In this document: positions 1 through 9,379 of the stretch, piece after piece | Layout of the letters: every line of letters starts with the position of its first letter | How positions within the stretch are numbered: position 1 is the first letter of the stretch | NCBI RefSeq assembly: GCF_019634845.1 | Contig: NZ_JAHCAQ010000003.1 | Span: 1 to 64,000, forward strand | Origin: Dokdonella sp. | GTDB taxonomy: Bacteria > Pseudomonadota > Gammaproteobacteria > Xanthomonadales > Rhodanobacteraceae | DNA: 64,000 nt | Reading direction: 5' to 3' | Made by a program: the position numbers and the translations under genes | Notes under the pieces: model-generated | Told to the model about the DNA's origin: nothing | Database searches by the model: none | Seen by the model: only the letters and a program-made list of their open reading frames with translations

Positions 1-1026
1 GCGCTGGACAGCCCACTCATCGTTCTGCTCGAGCAGCACGGCGCCGATGAGGCGGCGGATGGCCGCCTCGTTGGGGAAGATGCCCACCACGTCGGCGCGG
101 CGCTTGACCTCGTGATTCAAACGCTCGATGGGGTTGGTGCTATGCAGCTTGGTGCGATGGGCGCACGGGAAGGTCATGTAGGCGAGGACGTCGGCTTCGC
201 TCTCGTCCAGCAGCGCCGCGAGCTTGGGCACGGTGGGACGCAGCTGGTCGGCGATACGGCGCCATTGCTCCTTGGCGGCCTTCGGCGTGTCTTGTGCGAA
301 GGCGGTGGCGATGAAGGCGGCCACAACGCGCTTGCCGCGTTTGCCTGCGTACGCCAGGGCATTGCGCATGAAGTGCACGCGGCAACGCTGCCATGCGCAA
401 GTCAGCACTTTGGTCACGGCGGCCTTGATGCCGGCATGGTTGTCGGAGATGACCAGCTTGACGCCGCGCAGCCCGCGCCGGGTCAGGCTGCGCAGGAACC
501 CGGTCCAGAACGGCTCGGCCTCCGAGGCCCCGACGTCCATGCCCAACACCTCGCGTCGACCATCGGCATTGACGCCCACCGCGATGATCGTGGCGACGCT
601 GGCGATGCGACCTTCCTGGCGTACCTTCACGTAGGTGGCGTCGATCCACAGGTACGGCCAGTCGCCTTCGATGGGGCGGCCCAGGAAGGCGTTCACGCGC
701 TCGTCGATCTCCGCACACAGGCGCGACACTTGGCTCTTGGAGACACCGCTGCCGCCCATGGCCTGCACCAGGTCGTCCACCGCCCGGGTGGACACGCCCT
801 GGATGTAGGCCTCCTGGATCACGGCAGTGAGCGCCTTCTCGGTCATCCGCCGCGGCTCCAGGAAGCTCGGCAGGTAGCTGCCTTGCCGAAGTCGCGGGAT
901 CCTCAGCTCCACCGTCCCGGCGCGCGTCTGCCAGTCGCGCTCGCGGTAGCCATTGCGCTGGACAAGCCGCTCCGGATTCTTCTCTCCGTAGCCGGCCCCG
1001 GTACGGGCGGCGACTTCCAGTTCCAT
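1..1026 (-). pseudogene. IS256-family transposase, partial and rearranged
   Basis: Read on the minus strand from the Met codon at 1024-1026, this is an open frame of 342 codons that runs off the window start. It reads as an IS256-type (mutator) transposase: an N-terminal RNGYRERDW block, then [22 protein letters not shown] text ([12 protein letters not shown]), the [10 protein letters not shown] block, and the C-terminal [15 protein letters not shown] block. The family normally has about 40-60 residues before the first recognisable block. Here that start is missing, because the sequence jumps at about 1023 into an inverted copy of its own 3' end. I judge it non-functional as drawn. Confidence in the family is high; the structure of the copy is uncertain because it is cut by the window edge. 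Confidence 0.85.
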
Positions 1027-1165
1027 CCGCCGCCTCATCGGCGCCGTGCTGCTCGAGCAGAACGATGAGTGGGCTGTCCAGCGCGCCCGCTACATGCCGC
1101 GCGACACCATGAACGAGCTGCTTGCCGACCCGTCCACTGCGCAACTGTCTGACATGGCAAACTGA
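1025..1165 (+). pseudogene. C-terminal fragment of IS256-family transposase, opposite orientation
   Basis: On the plus strand the frame starting at 1025 encodes the last 46 residues of an IS256-type transposase ([20 protein letters not shown], then ARYM) and ends with TGA at 1163-1165. The same residues are encoded by the minus-strand transposase at 1-62, so the two copies form an inverted repeat. It is a remnant: nothing of the upstream transposase lies in this orientation. After its stop codon the sequence continues into what looks like the true right end of the IS. Confidence 0.8.
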
Positions 1166-1203
1166 GCCCCGTAGCTCCGCCTGCACCCGAGTCCATCGGA
1201 ACT

Positions 1204-1233
1204 GGAGTTACACCACGGAGTGGGACACGATCC
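1204..1233. repeat. Terminal inverted repeat of the IS256-family element
   Basis: Read outward-in on the minus strand from 1233, the sequence begins GGATCGTGTCCCACTCCGTG and continues GTGTAACTCC. This resembles the ends of IS256-family elements. The family-like reading of the DUF3223 protein stops exactly at 1234, which supports this as the insertion junction. The edge is accurate to a few bases at best. Confidence 0.6.
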
Positions 1234-1515
1234 GGACCCGTCCAATCGCACCACCCAAAAGCCGGAGTTGCTCCAGCCCGTTCCTGTGTTCAGGCGCCGT
1301 TCGAAGTGGCCGATCTGGCCACAACCCTTCGCCGGCTCACCAACCTGGTCAAGAATCGGGTCATATCGCTCGATGAGCGCAACGAGGTCGGCGTGGTCCC
1401 CTGGTTCAGAGATGCGATCATCGTCCTGGTAACGGTGAAGCAGGGCCTTGTAGTGGTCCAGTGCGCTTTTTTGGGTCCGGAAGCTGTGGGGGCCGATCTC
1501 GACGGGTTTTGCCAT
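1234..1515 (-). pseudogene. DUF3223-like protein, 3' end cut off by IS256-family element
   Basis: This is the third gene of the CBASS operon. Its ATG (1513-1515) lies 12 bp after the CD-NTase stop codon and has a strong ribosome-binding site (GAGGAGAGGAAG). The 94 residues before the IS junction read like the small DUF3223 family: FRTQKSALDHYKALLHRY, RISEPGDHADLVALIERY, an IGHFERRL segment, and FWVVRLDGS. In family members I recall, the last part continues with a DFSY-type ending, which is missing here. The frame runs on through the IS to 1090 with unrelated residues. The function of DUF3223 is unknown to me. Its tight placement suggests it was once an accessory CBASS gene. Confidence 0.6.
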
Positions 1516-1527
1516 GCCTTCCTCTCC

Positions 1528-2421
1528 TCACCACTGATTCCAGAGATCAACCGCCACTTCGACCAGTGCATCACAGTCCGTCTGAGACCAGCAGGTGTGG
1601 TAGCCATCACGAAGCAAGTAATACTGTTCGTTGGCGCAAACCAAGTCTGTCTTGGCTGCATCCTGCCGATACCAGTTGAGGATGTTGGCCACGCAGTCCT
1701 GATAGCTGGTTGTGAACTCCTCATTCGGTACGTTGTACAGCAGGCCCTCGATGTAGTACGAGGGCGCAATACCGGCCTCGATCAAGCCACTTTCGACCAG
1801 TCTGCTGCGCATGTTCTTGAACACGCGGGCCATCGGCTTTAGCCACTTCGATGATGCCTGATGCTTCGCCGTCAGATTCGCCGAATGCTGCTTCGGGTAG
1901 TTCGCAATTCGTTCGCCGGCAGCGTTGAAGAAGCAGATGCCTTCGACGTACTCGGAGTCGCTCGCTGACCGGAACTTGAAGTACCGCCGGAATTGCGTCG
2001 CGACAATCACATCCGACTTGCGCCGTGAACCGCTCGCATCGATGGCAATTGCCTTGTCGCCAGTTTTCACCGCTGATCCGTATTGGTCTTCAAGCACCGA
2101 CAGCACGTCCCGCTTGAAGTCGGTGTGCGTGTAGGTCGCGTCGCTGAATGCCTGCTTGTAGGCTGATTTTTCGTCATCGGACAGCGATTCGAGATCGCTA
2201 TGGAAGCAGTCATCGAGCCGAATGACGATGTCCACGTCGCTCTCGGCATAGATATTCGTGTCGTTGCCGTATGAGCCTTGAAGGAACACCTTGAAATTCT
2301 TGCCGGCGTAGGGCGTGGTGCTCGCCTCCAAGACGCTTTTGATCGCGTTATAGGTGTTGCTCGACTGGGTAATTGATCCCTGATGGGACCACGTTTCGAG
2401 CTGTGATTCTGGAATAGGCAT
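1528..2421 (-). CDS. CBASS CD-NTase (cGAS/DncV-like nucleotidyltransferase)
   Basis: A 297-residue nucleotidyltransferase predicted to make a cyclic oligonucleotide signal when phage is sensed. The active-site signature is visible: [11 protein letters not shown] at 47-56 (the G-S motif at 49-50), then the acidic pair in SDVDIVI (D62 and D64), and a later strand with the third acid (SDVIV, D137). C-terminal helices carry the nucleotide-binding lid ([20 protein letters not shown]). The length fits the family. It starts 13 bp after the stop of the patatin gene, so the two are an operon, as in CBASS systems with a CapV effector. No Cap2/Cap3 (E1/E2 or JAB) genes are present, which points to a type I system. 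I cannot assign the cyclase clade or its product. Confidence 0.9.
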   Translation of the reverse strand: MPIPESQLETWSHQGSITQSSNTYNAIKSVLEASTTPYAGKNFKVFLQGSYGNDTNIYAESDVDIVIRLDDCFHSDLESLSDDEKSAYKQAFSDATYTHTDFKRDVLSVLEDQYGSAVKTGDKAIAIDASGSRRKSDVIVATQFRRYFKFRSASDSEYVEGICFFNAAGERIANYPKQHSANLTAKHQASSKWLKPMARVFKNMRSRLVESGLIEAGIAPSYYIEGLLYNVPNEEFTTSYQDCVANILNWYRQDAAKTDLVCANEQYYLLRDGYHTCWSQTDCDALVEVAVDLWNQW

Positions 2422-2434
2422 CTTCCCCCCCTGG

Positions 2435-3382
2435 CTATATCAAATACTCGCGAAGCTGATGCTCCCGTGACGCGAACGACTCCCGCCCTCGCTGGAACAA
2501 GATGTCCAGCTTATTGATGTCGTGCTCCAGAAGATCGGTCGCCATTTCAGGGGTGACATAGGAGTCACTGATCCGAATGGTCGGTATGTCATGGAAAAGG
2601 ATCTGCCGCAGTTGGTCCATCGACTGCGTGTTGATTTCCAATGTTTTCTGCAGCAACTGCACGCTAACGAGATATTTCTTCGCGAGCCTCATCAGGAAGC
2701 TCGGCTTCGGGTCGGGGTAGACACCCACGCCAACGCTCACCAGCCGGATGTCCTTGCGGTCACTTTGCAGTGCCTGGACTGCGTCGGCGATCGCGTACAG
2801 CGTCGGGTTATTTGCGCAGTACCCGCCATCGATCAGTTCGATATCCTCGCCCATTGATGTTCTTACGATCGTCCGCTCAAAGAACGGGTAAGCCGAGCAC
2901 GATGCCTTGACGGCGTCTGCGATGCTTACACCAAAGCCTGGGACGAACGTGCCGACACGCCCGTGCGCTTGGGCAACGCTGCCCTTGAAGATCATTGGGC
3001 GCTCGGTCAGCCACTTGGCTGTGACGATCCCTACGCCTGTCTTCACGTCACTGAACGTTGTATTGCCGAAGACATCGCTCGCCAGATTTTTCAATGCCTG
3101 CGACCTGGCCGGAGCGGTCTTCTGTGACATCACGGTAGGCACGTGCTTGCGGTAAAGCTGCAGGATGGAATCGATGTCGTGGCCGAGCGCAATCAGTGAC
3201 GCGATGATCGCGCCTGTGCTGGTCCCAAAAACCAGATCGAATTTCTGGTGAAGTGGGCACCCGACCATAGCCTCGATTTCCTTGAGTACCCCCAGTGTGT
3301 AAAAGCCCTTGGCACCGCCGCCGTCTAGCGTCAGGACGCGCAGCAAGGTAGGTGACGTCGAGTCCTTCTTCGATTCCACCAT
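2435..3382 (-). CDS. capV: CapV-type patatin-like phospholipase (CBASS effector)
   Basis: A patatin-family phospholipase of 315 residues, predicted to degrade membrane phospholipids once activated by the nucleotide made by the neighbouring cyclase, killing the infected cell. Seen in sequence: the oxyanion loop DGGGAKG (20-26), the nucleophile elbow GTSTG (53-57, catalytic Ser55), and the DGG motif (Asp185) that completes the Ser-Asp dyad. I start at the ATG at 3380-3382 because an upstream TTG extension adds 63 residues with no family likeness. It is the promoter-proximal gene of the CBASS operon and diverges from the WYL regulator gene. Confidence 0.9.
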   Translation of the reverse strand: MVESKKDSTSPTLLRVLTLDGGGAKGFYTLGVLKEIEAMVGCPLHQKFDLVFGTSTGAIIASLIALGHDIDSILQLYRKHVPTVMSQKTAPARSQALKNLASDVFGNTTFSDVKTGVGIVTAKWLTERPMIFKGSVAQAHGRVGTFVPGFGVSIADAVKASCSAYPFFERTIVRTSMGEDIELIDGGYCANNPTLYAIADAVQALQSDRKDIRLVSVGVGVYPDPKPSFLMRLAKKYLVSVQLLQKTLEINTQSMDQLRQILFHDIPTIRISDSYVTPEMATDLLEHDINKLDILFQRGRESFASREHQLREYLI

Positions 3383-3584
3383 TTTCAACGCCCTCACCAA
3401 AACTGATGAACACATGCAATGCCGGCGATCATCAGCGCAATCTCGGGCTGAAATCGTGCCGCGCCAGCGTCTCTGGCTTGAGGTGAAGCTCTGCGAAATC
3501 TTGCATGGCGCCCGTACCGATCCTTTTATCGCTGCGCCGCTTGTAGTTATCACAATACGACGCACACACAAATCAAAATGGAGT

Positions 3585-3611
3585 CATAGACAGATTCTAT
3601 GGCAGACCATA
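3585..3611. promoter_or_regulatory. Overlapping inverted repeats, probable operator of the WYL regulator
   Basis: Two short perfect inverted repeats share bases: CATAG-N7-CTATG (3585-3601) and TATGG-CAGA-CCATA (3598-3611). They sit across the -35 to -10 interval of the promoter for the WYL gene. WYL repressors of the BrxR/CapW class bind inverted repeats in the divergent region next to their own gene, so autoregulation is expected. Which repeat is used is an inference. Confidence 0.5.
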
Positions 3612-3615
3612 TACT
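3587..3615 (+). promoter_or_regulatory. Sigma-70-type promoter for the WYL regulator/BREX operon
   Basis: TAGACA at 3587-3592 (5 of 6 to TTGACA), a 17-bp spacer, and TATACT at 3610-3615 (5 of 6 to TATAAT). Expected transcription start is near 3622, about 44 bp before the regulator start codon. The spacer is filled with inverted repeats, so a bound repressor would block polymerase directly. Confidence 0.65.
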
Positions 3616-3665
3616 TTCCGCAATAACCCGCACAAGCATTCGCTAACCCGAACGAGCCAGCCAGG

Positions 3666-4586
3666 ATGTCGAACGAACAGCTTGCAGATCTAACCCAGCC
3701 ACAACGCGACCGGCTCGCGTTCGTGGAGTTGCGCGTGCGCTTCATCGGGGAGATACGCCGCCAGGACTTGGTCACGCGGTTTGGCATCCAGTCCGCCGCC
3801 GCATCCAGGGACCTGGCGCTGTACAAAGAGTTGGCCCCGGGCAATATCGACTACGACCCCAAGGGCAAGTCCTACGTCCTGGGGCCGGACTACCGGCCCG
3901 TCTTCGACTTTCCACCGGAGCGGGTGCTGTCGTGGCTGACCCAGGGCTTTGGCGACGGTGAGCCGATGCGGCTCAAGGCGTGGGTGGCCAGCGAGAGCCC
4001 GTCACGGCTCACGCATCCGGATCTGGATGTGCTGGCGAGCGTGACCCGGGCGATCCACCAGGAGTGTCCGCTCGGCATCGAGTACCACTCCATCTCCAGT
4101 GGTCGCACCGAGCGGGAGATCGTCCCGTTCGCGCTGATCGACAACGGTCTACGCTGGCATGTCCGCGCCTTCGACCGGAAGTCCCAGGAGTTCCGGGATT
4201 TCGTCATCACCCGGGTCAAGCGCCCGGTCCTCATGAGGGATGCAGATGTGCAGCCCCATGAGCGCAGTGATCAGGACATCCAATGGACCCGAATCGTGGA
4301 GCTGGAGATGGTGCCGCACCCGGACCAGCCCCGTCCTGAAATTACGGAGATGGACTACGGCATGGTTCGTGGGTCACTGCGGATGAAGCTGCGTGCCGCC
4401 ACGGCTGGATACATCTTGCGGCAGTGGAGTGTGGACTGCTCTCCGGACCACAGCATGCGCGGTTACGAATTCAGGCTCTGGCTGAAAGATCATCTGGCGC
4501 TGTACGGCGTCAAGAACGCTGTGTTGGCGCCTGGCTACAAGGTTCCTAATGGCATCAATTGTGATGTTAAAAATGGTGGTTATTGA
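3666..4586 (+). CDS. WYL-domain transcriptional repressor (BrxR/CapW class)
   Basis: A 306-residue DNA-binding regulator. Residues about 8-80 form a winged helix (TQPQRDRLAFVELRV; the recognition helix is in IQSAAASRDLALYKEL). Residues about 135-190 form the WYL-type ligand domain (LGIEYHSISSGRTEREIVPF, GLRWHVRAFD), where the W-Y-L triad reads W-H-V, a variant I associate with BrxR/CapW proteins. A C-terminal extension (about 230-300) would make dimer contacts. It is the first gene of the BREX operon, ends immediately before the helicase start codon, and diverges from the CBASS operon. Both BrxR and CapW repress neighbouring defence operons, so it may control both sides here. Its last residues are encoded by AT-rich DNA, unlike the rest. 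Confidence 0.85.
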   Translation: MSNEQLADLTQPQRDRLAFVELRVRFIGEIRRQDLVTRFGIQSAAASRDLALYKELAPGNIDYDPKGKSYVLGPDYRPVFDFPPERVLSWLTQGFGDGEPMRLKAWVASESPSRLTHPDLDVLASVTRAIHQECPLGIEYHSISSGRTEREIVPFALIDNGLRWHVRAFDRKSQEFRDFVITRVKRPVLMRDADVQPHERSDQDIQWTRIVELEMVPHPDQPRPEITEMDYGMVRGSLRMKLRAATAGYILRQWSVDCSPDHSMRGYEFRLWLKDHLALYGVKNAVLAPGYKVPNGINCDVKNGGY

Positions 4587-7412
4587 ATGAGCGACTTCTT
4601 TTCGGAAAAAACGCAGATAAGAATAGGCGAATACATGCTCGTCGTAACTCCCAGAAGTTACGATTCTGACTCATTCAGCTGGACCGACACCAGTTTGTCG
4701 TGTGTTAAATACGATATAGGCGAAGTGGTTTCAGATCTGGTCATTTCTCCTGGCTCAGATTTCGTGAAAGTGATCACGTCAGACGACAGCAATAACATTG
4801 CCGTCGTTTGCGAATCGCAGTGGTATGAAGACCTTTATGTTCTTAGGTTTCCATCTCTGGAAATAATCACGTGCTACGAGGGAAATGATTACAAAGATGG
4901 TTCTTCAGAAGGTTTTTTTGATGGTTCATATTTTTTTGCGTTACCTACATTTTCGTTTGAGGGCGGCTGCGGCGGGTTGCGGAGAATCTCACTAATAGAT
5001 GGCACTGCAGTTGAGCTTTTGCCGCCAAAAATTTTGGATGATCTACGCGTTTGGCTTCGGCCAGTAAACGCTCTTGCTGAACAGGGAGAGTCGTCTCGAG
5101 TAATATTGCCAACACCCTATGGCCTGCTTGGATACTCGTATGACAGAAATGAAAAAATACTAGACTTGGACTACGTTCCTGGTCGATTGCGAGTATTCAT
5201 TGGCGGTTTTTCTTATTCGACGAATAAGTGTGTGTATGAATTCACTGCCAAACCTGGCGGCACAAGGTTTCTTGATTCGGACGGCCAAGAATGGGTCACC
5301 ACTCGCCCGACCAAAACAAGGGAGAGCAATAAGGTGGCCTACGACCCAAGACGCGCGCTGGAACTGCTGCGGACCGGCTCCGGACGCGCCGATGCCACTT
5401 TCCGCGACGGCCAAGAAGATCCCGTTCGTCACATCGTCGAAGGCAAAGGCCGCTTGCTGGTCGTGCAGAAGACCGGGTGGGGTAAGAGCTTTGTCTACTT
5501 CATCGCGACCAAGTTGCTGCGGGAAGCGGGAGCCGGCCCGGCGTTATTGATTTCGCCGCTGTTGGCGCTGATGCGCAACCAGATCGCTGCGGCAGAGCGC
5601 ATGGGCGTTCGCGCCGCCACGATCAACTCCGACAACGTCGACGACTGGACCCAAGTCGAGGCCACCCTTGCGCGTGGGGAAGTCGACATCCTCTTGATCT
5701 CACCCGAGCGCCTGGCGAACGAGCGCTTCCGCACGCAGGTCCTGGCCGGCATCGCCGCACAGATCTCGATGCTGGTCATCGACGAAGCGCACTGCATTTC
5801 CGACTGGGGCCACGACTTCCGTCCTCACTACCGCCTGCTGGAGCGGATCGTCAAGACGCTGCCGCAGAACCTGCGGCTGCTGGCCACCACGGCAACGGCG
5901 AACAACCGCGTGATGGAGGATCTCGCTGCTGTGCTCGGTCCGAAACTGGACGTCTCGCGCGGCGACTTGAATCGGACGTCGCTCACCCTGCAAACCATCC
6001 GCCTACCCAGCCAGGCGGAGCGCCTTGCCTGGCTGGCAGAGCAACTGACCACACTGCGGGGCCACGGCATCATCTACGCGCTGACGGTGCGTGACGCCAA
6101 TCAGGTCGCCGACTGGCTCAAGACCCGGGGATTCAACGTCGAGGCCTACACGGGCGAAACGGGCGATCGTCGGGAGGCGTTGGAACAGGCGCTGCTCAAC
6201 AATGAGGTCAAGGCGCTGGTCGCCACAACGGCGCTGGGCATGGGTTACGACAAGCCCGATCTGGCCTTCGTCATCCACTACCAGATGCCAGGCTCGGTCG
6301 TCGCCTACTACCAGCAAGTCGGCCGTGCCGGGCGCGCGCTTGACTCCGCCTACGGCGTGCTGCTCAGCGGCCAAGAAGAGTCTGACATCACTGACTGGTT
6401 TATCCGGAGTGCCTTCCCAACCCGACAAGAAGTTGCCGACGTCCTGGGAGCGCTTGAAGACGAGCCCAATGGGCTGTCTGTCCCCGAACTACTGAGTCGA
6501 GTCAATCTGAGCAAGGGCCGCGTCGACAAAACGATCGCGCTGCTATCCCTCGAAGCGCCGGCACCCATCGCCAAACAAGGCAGCAAGTGGCAGCTCACCG
6601 CCGCCACCCTGAGCGAGGCTTTCTGGGAACGAGCCGAGCGCCTCACGGCCCTGCGACGCGACGAGCACCAGCAGATGCAGTACTACGTCAGCCTGCCGTT
6701 TGGTGAGCACATGGGCTTTTTGATTGGCGCGCTCGACGGCGATCCAAGTGTTGTCACAGAGCCTGCCTTACCGCCATTGCCTGCAACCGTGGATACCGAG
6801 CTGGTCAAAGCCGCCGTCGAATTTCTGCGTCGAACCAGCTTGCCCATCGAGCCCCGGAAAAAATGGCCCGATGGTGGAATGCCCCAGTACGGTGTCAAGG
6901 GATTCATCGCCCCTGCCCATCAGGCCGAATCCGGCAAGGCGCTATGTGTCTGGGGCGATGCCGGTTGGGGTGGCTTGGTTCGACAGGGCAAATACCACGA
7001 CGGCCACTTTTCCGATGACCTCGTTGCTGCGTGTGTGAAGATGATTCAAGAGTGGAATCCACAGCCGAGCCCGACTTGGGTGACCTGCGTTCCTTCACTT
7101 CGGCACCCCGAATTGGTACCGAATTTCGCGCAACGCTTGGCTGCTGCGCTGGGTCTGCCGTTTCATATGGTCATCGCAAAAACAGACGCAAGGCCCGAAC
7201 AGAAAACGATGGCAAACAGTACACAACAGGCGCGCAACATTGATGGTTCGCTCGCACTCAACGGTCAGCCCATTCCTCCCGGACCAGTCCTCTTGGTGGA
7301 TGACATGGTCGACTCGCGCTGGACGCTAACGGTGTCTGCATGGCTGCTGCGCAAAAGCGGCAGTGGCGCAGTTTGGCCTATGGCCCTTTCACAGACGGGG
7401 CACGACGAATGA
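4587..7412 (+). CDS. RecQ-like superfamily 2 helicase with N-terminal extension and C-terminal phosphoribosyltransferase domain
   Basis: A 941-residue protein in three parts. Residues 1-249 match no domain I recognise; they look beta-rich and are encoded by AT-rich DNA. Residues about 255-620 are a RecQ-type helicase core: Walker [13 protein letters not shown] (about 292-303), [20 protein letters not shown] (about 398-417, the RecQ DEAH plus aromatic-rich loop), and motif [15 protein letters not shown] (about 571-583). No RQC or HRDC domain is apparent. The last about 120 residues carry a phosphoribosyltransferase-like motif, [15 protein letters not shown] (about 901-915). It starts right after the WYL stop codon and overlaps the DprA-like gene by 4 bp. 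A GTG at 5334 preceded by GGGAG could start a shorter, ordinary helicase. Confidence 0.8.
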   Translation: MSDFFSEKTQIRIGEYMLVVTPRSYDSDSFSWTDTSLSCVKYDIGEVVSDLVISPGSDFVKVITSDDSNNIAVVCESQWYEDLYVLRFPSLEIITCYEGNDYKDGSSEGFFDGSYFFALPTFSFEGGCGGLRRISLIDGTAVELLPPKILDDLRVWLRPVNALAEQGESSRVILPTPYGLLGYSYDRNEKILDLDYVPGRLRVFIGGFSYSTNKCVYEFTAKPGGTRFLDSDGQEWVTTRPTKTRESNKVAYDPRRALELLRTGSGRADATFRDGQEDPVRHIVEGKGRLLVVQKTGWGKSFVYFIATKLLREAGAGPALLISPLLALMRNQIAAAERMGVRAATINSDNVDDWTQVEATLARGEVDILLISPERLANERFRTQVLAGIAAQISMLVIDEAHCISDWGHDFRPHYRLLERIVKTLPQNLRLLATTATANNRVMEDLAAVLGPKLDVSRGDLNRTSLTLQTIRLPSQAERLAWLAEQLTTLRGHGIIYALTVRDANQVADWLKTRGFNVEAYTGETGDRREALEQALLNNEVKALVATTALGMGYDKPDLAFVIHYQMPGSVVAYYQQVGRAGRALDSAYGVLLSGQEESDITDWFIRSAFPTRQEVADVLGALEDEPNGLSVPELLSRVNLSKGRVDKTIALLSLEAPAPIAKQGSKWQLTAATLSEAFWERAERLTALRRDEHQQMQYYVSLPFGEHMGFLIGALDGDPSVVTEPALPPLPATVDTELVKAAVEFLRRTSLPIEPRKKWPDGGMPQYGVKGFIAPAHQAESGKALCVWGDAGWGGLVRQGKYHDGHFSDDLVAACVKMIQEWNPQPSPTWVTCVPSLRHPELVPNFAQRLAAALGLPFHMVIAKTDARPEQKTMANSTQQARNIDGSLALNGQPIPPGPVLLVDDMVDSRWTLTVSAWLLRKSGSGAVWPMALSQTGHDE

Positions 7413-8818
7413 CGCCAGTCCTCTCACCCAACACCCAGGCGATCCTGCTGCTGACTGCGCCACTCATTGCCGGACGAGGCACTGCTTCATCGGATCTGCT
7501 CTCGCCTGGTGAGTACAAACGTCTCGCGCGTCATTTGCGCGAAATCCAGCGTCAGCCTGCGGATCTCCTCTCGCCGGATGCAGCTGAGATCCTGCGTGCG
7601 TGCCAACCGGTGATTGACGAGAGCCGCCTGCAGAAATTGCTGGGGCGCGGATTCCTGCTGAGCCAAGTGATCGAGCGCTGGCAGGCACGTGCCATCTGGG
7701 TAGTTAGCCGTGCCGATGCAGAGTACCCACGCCGCCTGAAGGCCCGCCTGCGCGAAGACGCCCCGGCAGTGCTCTACGGCTGTGGCGACATGGCTTTGCT
7801 CGAAACCGGTGGGCTTGCCGTCGTCGGATCGCGCCATGTCGACGACGCCCTCATCGACTACACCATGGTAGTCGGCCGGCTCGCTGCTCGGGCAGGGAGA
7901 ACGCTTGTCTCCGGTGGCGCCAAGGGCATCGATCAGGCCGCCATGCGGGGTGCGCTTGAGGGAGGTGGAAAAGTTTGTGGCGTGCTGGCAGACAGTCTGG
8001 AAAAGACCGCCATGAACCGCGAGCACCGCAATCTGCTGCTCGATGGTCAACTGGTGCTGATTTCTCCCTACGACCCGAGTGCCGGGTTCAATGTTGGCAA
8101 CGCCATGCAGCGGAACAAGCTGATTTATGCATTGGCAGACACCTCACTGGTGGTCAGTTCCGACCTCAACAAAGGTGGTACCTGGGCAGGCGCTGTCGAG
8201 CAACTCGACAAACTCAAGTTTGTCCCGGTCTTCATTCGATCAACGGGCGAGTCTTCCGCCGGATTAGATGGTTTGCGAAAGAAAGGCGCACTTCCCTGGC
8301 CTAACCCGCAAGACGTGGATTCGTTCGAGGATGTGTTCAACGTGGCGATGCCAACGCCGACGGCATCCCCACAGGTTGGTTTTGCGCTGTTTTCAAACGA
8401 AGAGCCAACGTCGGCTGATGCCAAGCCAACGGCGCCCGTGCCACCCGACGCCGCGCCATTGCCTCAGGCCGCGAGCGAGCCATCGGCGCCGGTCGACATT
8501 GTTTCCGATGCGCAGCCACCCGCTGCGGTATTGGAAGAACTGCCGCCAGTCACACCAGAGGCTGTGGCGCCGATAGACGAGGCCAAGGAATCTCCGCAGC
8601 TGGAATCGACCCCTGCTGAAGTGCTCTTCGCTGCCGTGCGCGCTGCGATTCAACAACTCTTGAGTGTGCCGATGAAGGACGCCGAAGTGGCCGCCGCGCT
8701 GGACGTGTCAAACGCGCAGGCCAAGGCATGGTTACAGCGTCTGGTTGACGAAGGCGTACTAGAAAAGCAGAAGAAGCCAGCGGGCTATGTCGTCAAGCAA
8801 AAACGGTTGTTCGAGTAA
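7409..8818 (+). CDS. DprA/Smf-like Rossmann-fold protein with C-terminal winged helix
   Basis: A 469-residue DprA-family protein. A small helical region is followed by [18 protein letters not shown] (about 109-126), the Rossmann core [16 protein letters not shown] (about 136-151) and [15 protein letters not shown] (about 166-180); classical DprA has SGxAxGID there. A proline- and alanine-rich linker covers about 315-400, and a winged helix follows (about 410-469, [20 protein letters not shown]). Classical DprA loads RecA on incoming single strands in transformation. Here the ATG overlaps the helicase stop (ATGA), and the gene sits inside a BREX operon, so a role with that helicase in defence is likelier than a housekeeping one. 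The upstream start at 7340 is rejected because it lies inside the helicase gene. Confidence 0.8.
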   Translation: MTPVLSPNTQAILLLTAPLIAGRGTASSDLLSPGEYKRLARHLREIQRQPADLLSPDAAEILRACQPVIDESRLQKLLGRGFLLSQVIERWQARAIWVVSRADAEYPRRLKARLREDAPAVLYGCGDMALLETGGLAVVGSRHVDDALIDYTMVVGRLAARAGRTLVSGGAKGIDQAAMRGALEGGGKVCGVLADSLEKTAMNREHRNLLLDGQLVLISPYDPSAGFNVGNAMQRNKLIYALADTSLVVSSDLNKGGTWAGAVEQLDKLKFVPVFIRSTGESSAGLDGLRKKGALPWPNPQDVDSFEDVFNVAMPTPTASPQVGFALFSNEEPTSADAKPTAPVPPDAAPLPQAASEPSAPVDIVSDAQPPAAVLEELPPVTPEAVAPIDEAKESPQLESTPAEVLFAAVRAAIQQLLSVPMKDAEVAAALDVSNAQAKAWLQRLVDEGVLEKQKKPAGYVVKQKRLFE

Positions 8819-8889
8819 ACCATGACGATGCATCGATTTAGTTGCCGCGCCCCGCACGCACCCGAAATAACTAAAGATCGGAGGCGTAG

Positions 8890-9345
8890 GTGATCGCAAA
8901 ACTCGAACGACTCATCGGCGAAATCGGCGACCTCAACAGCAAGTTGATCCTGCTGGTCGGCCCCAGCCGCAGTGGCAAGACCCAACTGCTGCGCCAGCTC
9001 GGCGCCAAGCTCAACATCGAGCTGCTCAACGTCGGCCTTGAACTGGGGCGCAGGTTGGCTGCCACACCGAACAACAAGCGCGGCTTCTCGGCGGGCGAAC
9101 TGCTGCGGGAGATCGCGGACAAGGAACGAACTGAAGATCCGCTGTTGCTTGACAACCTCGAGTTGTTGTTCGAGCCCAGCCTGCAGATCAACCCGCTTGA
9201 CCTCGTCAGGCGGCTGGCTCACTCCAAGCGCGTCGTGGCCGTCTGGCCTGGCGAGCTGCGCGGTGATCGCTTGGTGTACGCCGACATGAGCCATCCAGAA
9301 CATCGTGACTACAGCCGTGATGGCGTGGTCGTACTCGAAATTTGA
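8890..9345 (+). CDS. brxF: BREX-3 P-loop protein BrxF
   Basis: A small 151-residue P-loop ATPase with Walker A GPSRSGKT (24-31) and a Walker B-like DPLLLDNLELLF (about 78-89). It starts with GTG behind a strong Shine-Dalgarno (GGAGG, 8880-8884). BrxF is a marker of BREX type 3 and normally precedes brxC, as here. Its role in exclusion is not well understood; it probably works with the large ATPase BrxC. The 71-bp gap before it is the longest in the operon and could hold an internal promoter, though none is obvious. Confidence 0.85.
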   Translation: MIAKLERLIGEIGDLNSKLILLVGPSRSGKTQLLRQLGAKLNIELLNVGLELGRRLAATPNNKRGFSAGELLREIADKERTEDPLLLDNLELLFEPSLQINPLDLVRRLAHSKRVVAVWPGELRGDRLVYADMSHPEHRDYSRDGVVVLEI

Positions 9346-9379
9346 CCGAATTAAGAAACGGCGGGGAAGAGAGAATCAT

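Larger units (their letters stand above)
1..1233. mobile_element. IS256-family element remnant, internally inverted
   Basis: This span holds a 5'-truncated minus-strand transposase and a plus-strand transposase C-terminus joined at about 1023. Positions 1-62 are the exact reverse complement of 1023-1084. The segment about 1204-1233 (GGAGTTACACCACGGAGTGG, then GACACGATCC) looks like the terminal inverted repeat of this IS family, whose ends typically carry a GTGTCCC...TGGTGTAACTCC pattern. The neighbouring DUF3223 reading frame is cut exactly there. The left end lies outside the window, so no target duplication can be checked. Confidence 0.75.
3383..3665. promoter_or_regulatory. Divergent control region between the CBASS operon and the WYL/BREX operon
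   Basis: This 283-bp gene-free stretch must hold the promoters of both defence operons. On the plus strand it carries a good sigma-70 promoter (3587-3615) with overlapping inverted repeats. I found no equally clear promoter toward capV; an AT-richer segment at 3550-3590 is the likeliest place. The region is clearly less GC-rich than the housekeeping genes in this window. Confidence 0.55.

Noticed and set aside
140..1186. A 348-codon minus-strand open frame over the IS element
   Set aside because: Arg/Gly/Pro-rich shadow; the real transposase is in another frame and runs off the window edge.
1234..3571. Cap2/Cap3 or HORMA/TRIP13 partners for the CBASS operon
   Set aside because: No frame near the cyclase shows E1/E2, JAB, HORMA or TRIP13 motifs; I call it a short type I operon.
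9305..9379. Extended N-terminus of BrxC
   Set aside because: It would overlap brxF by 41 bp and adds residues unlike the family; the ATG at 9380 begins the family text.
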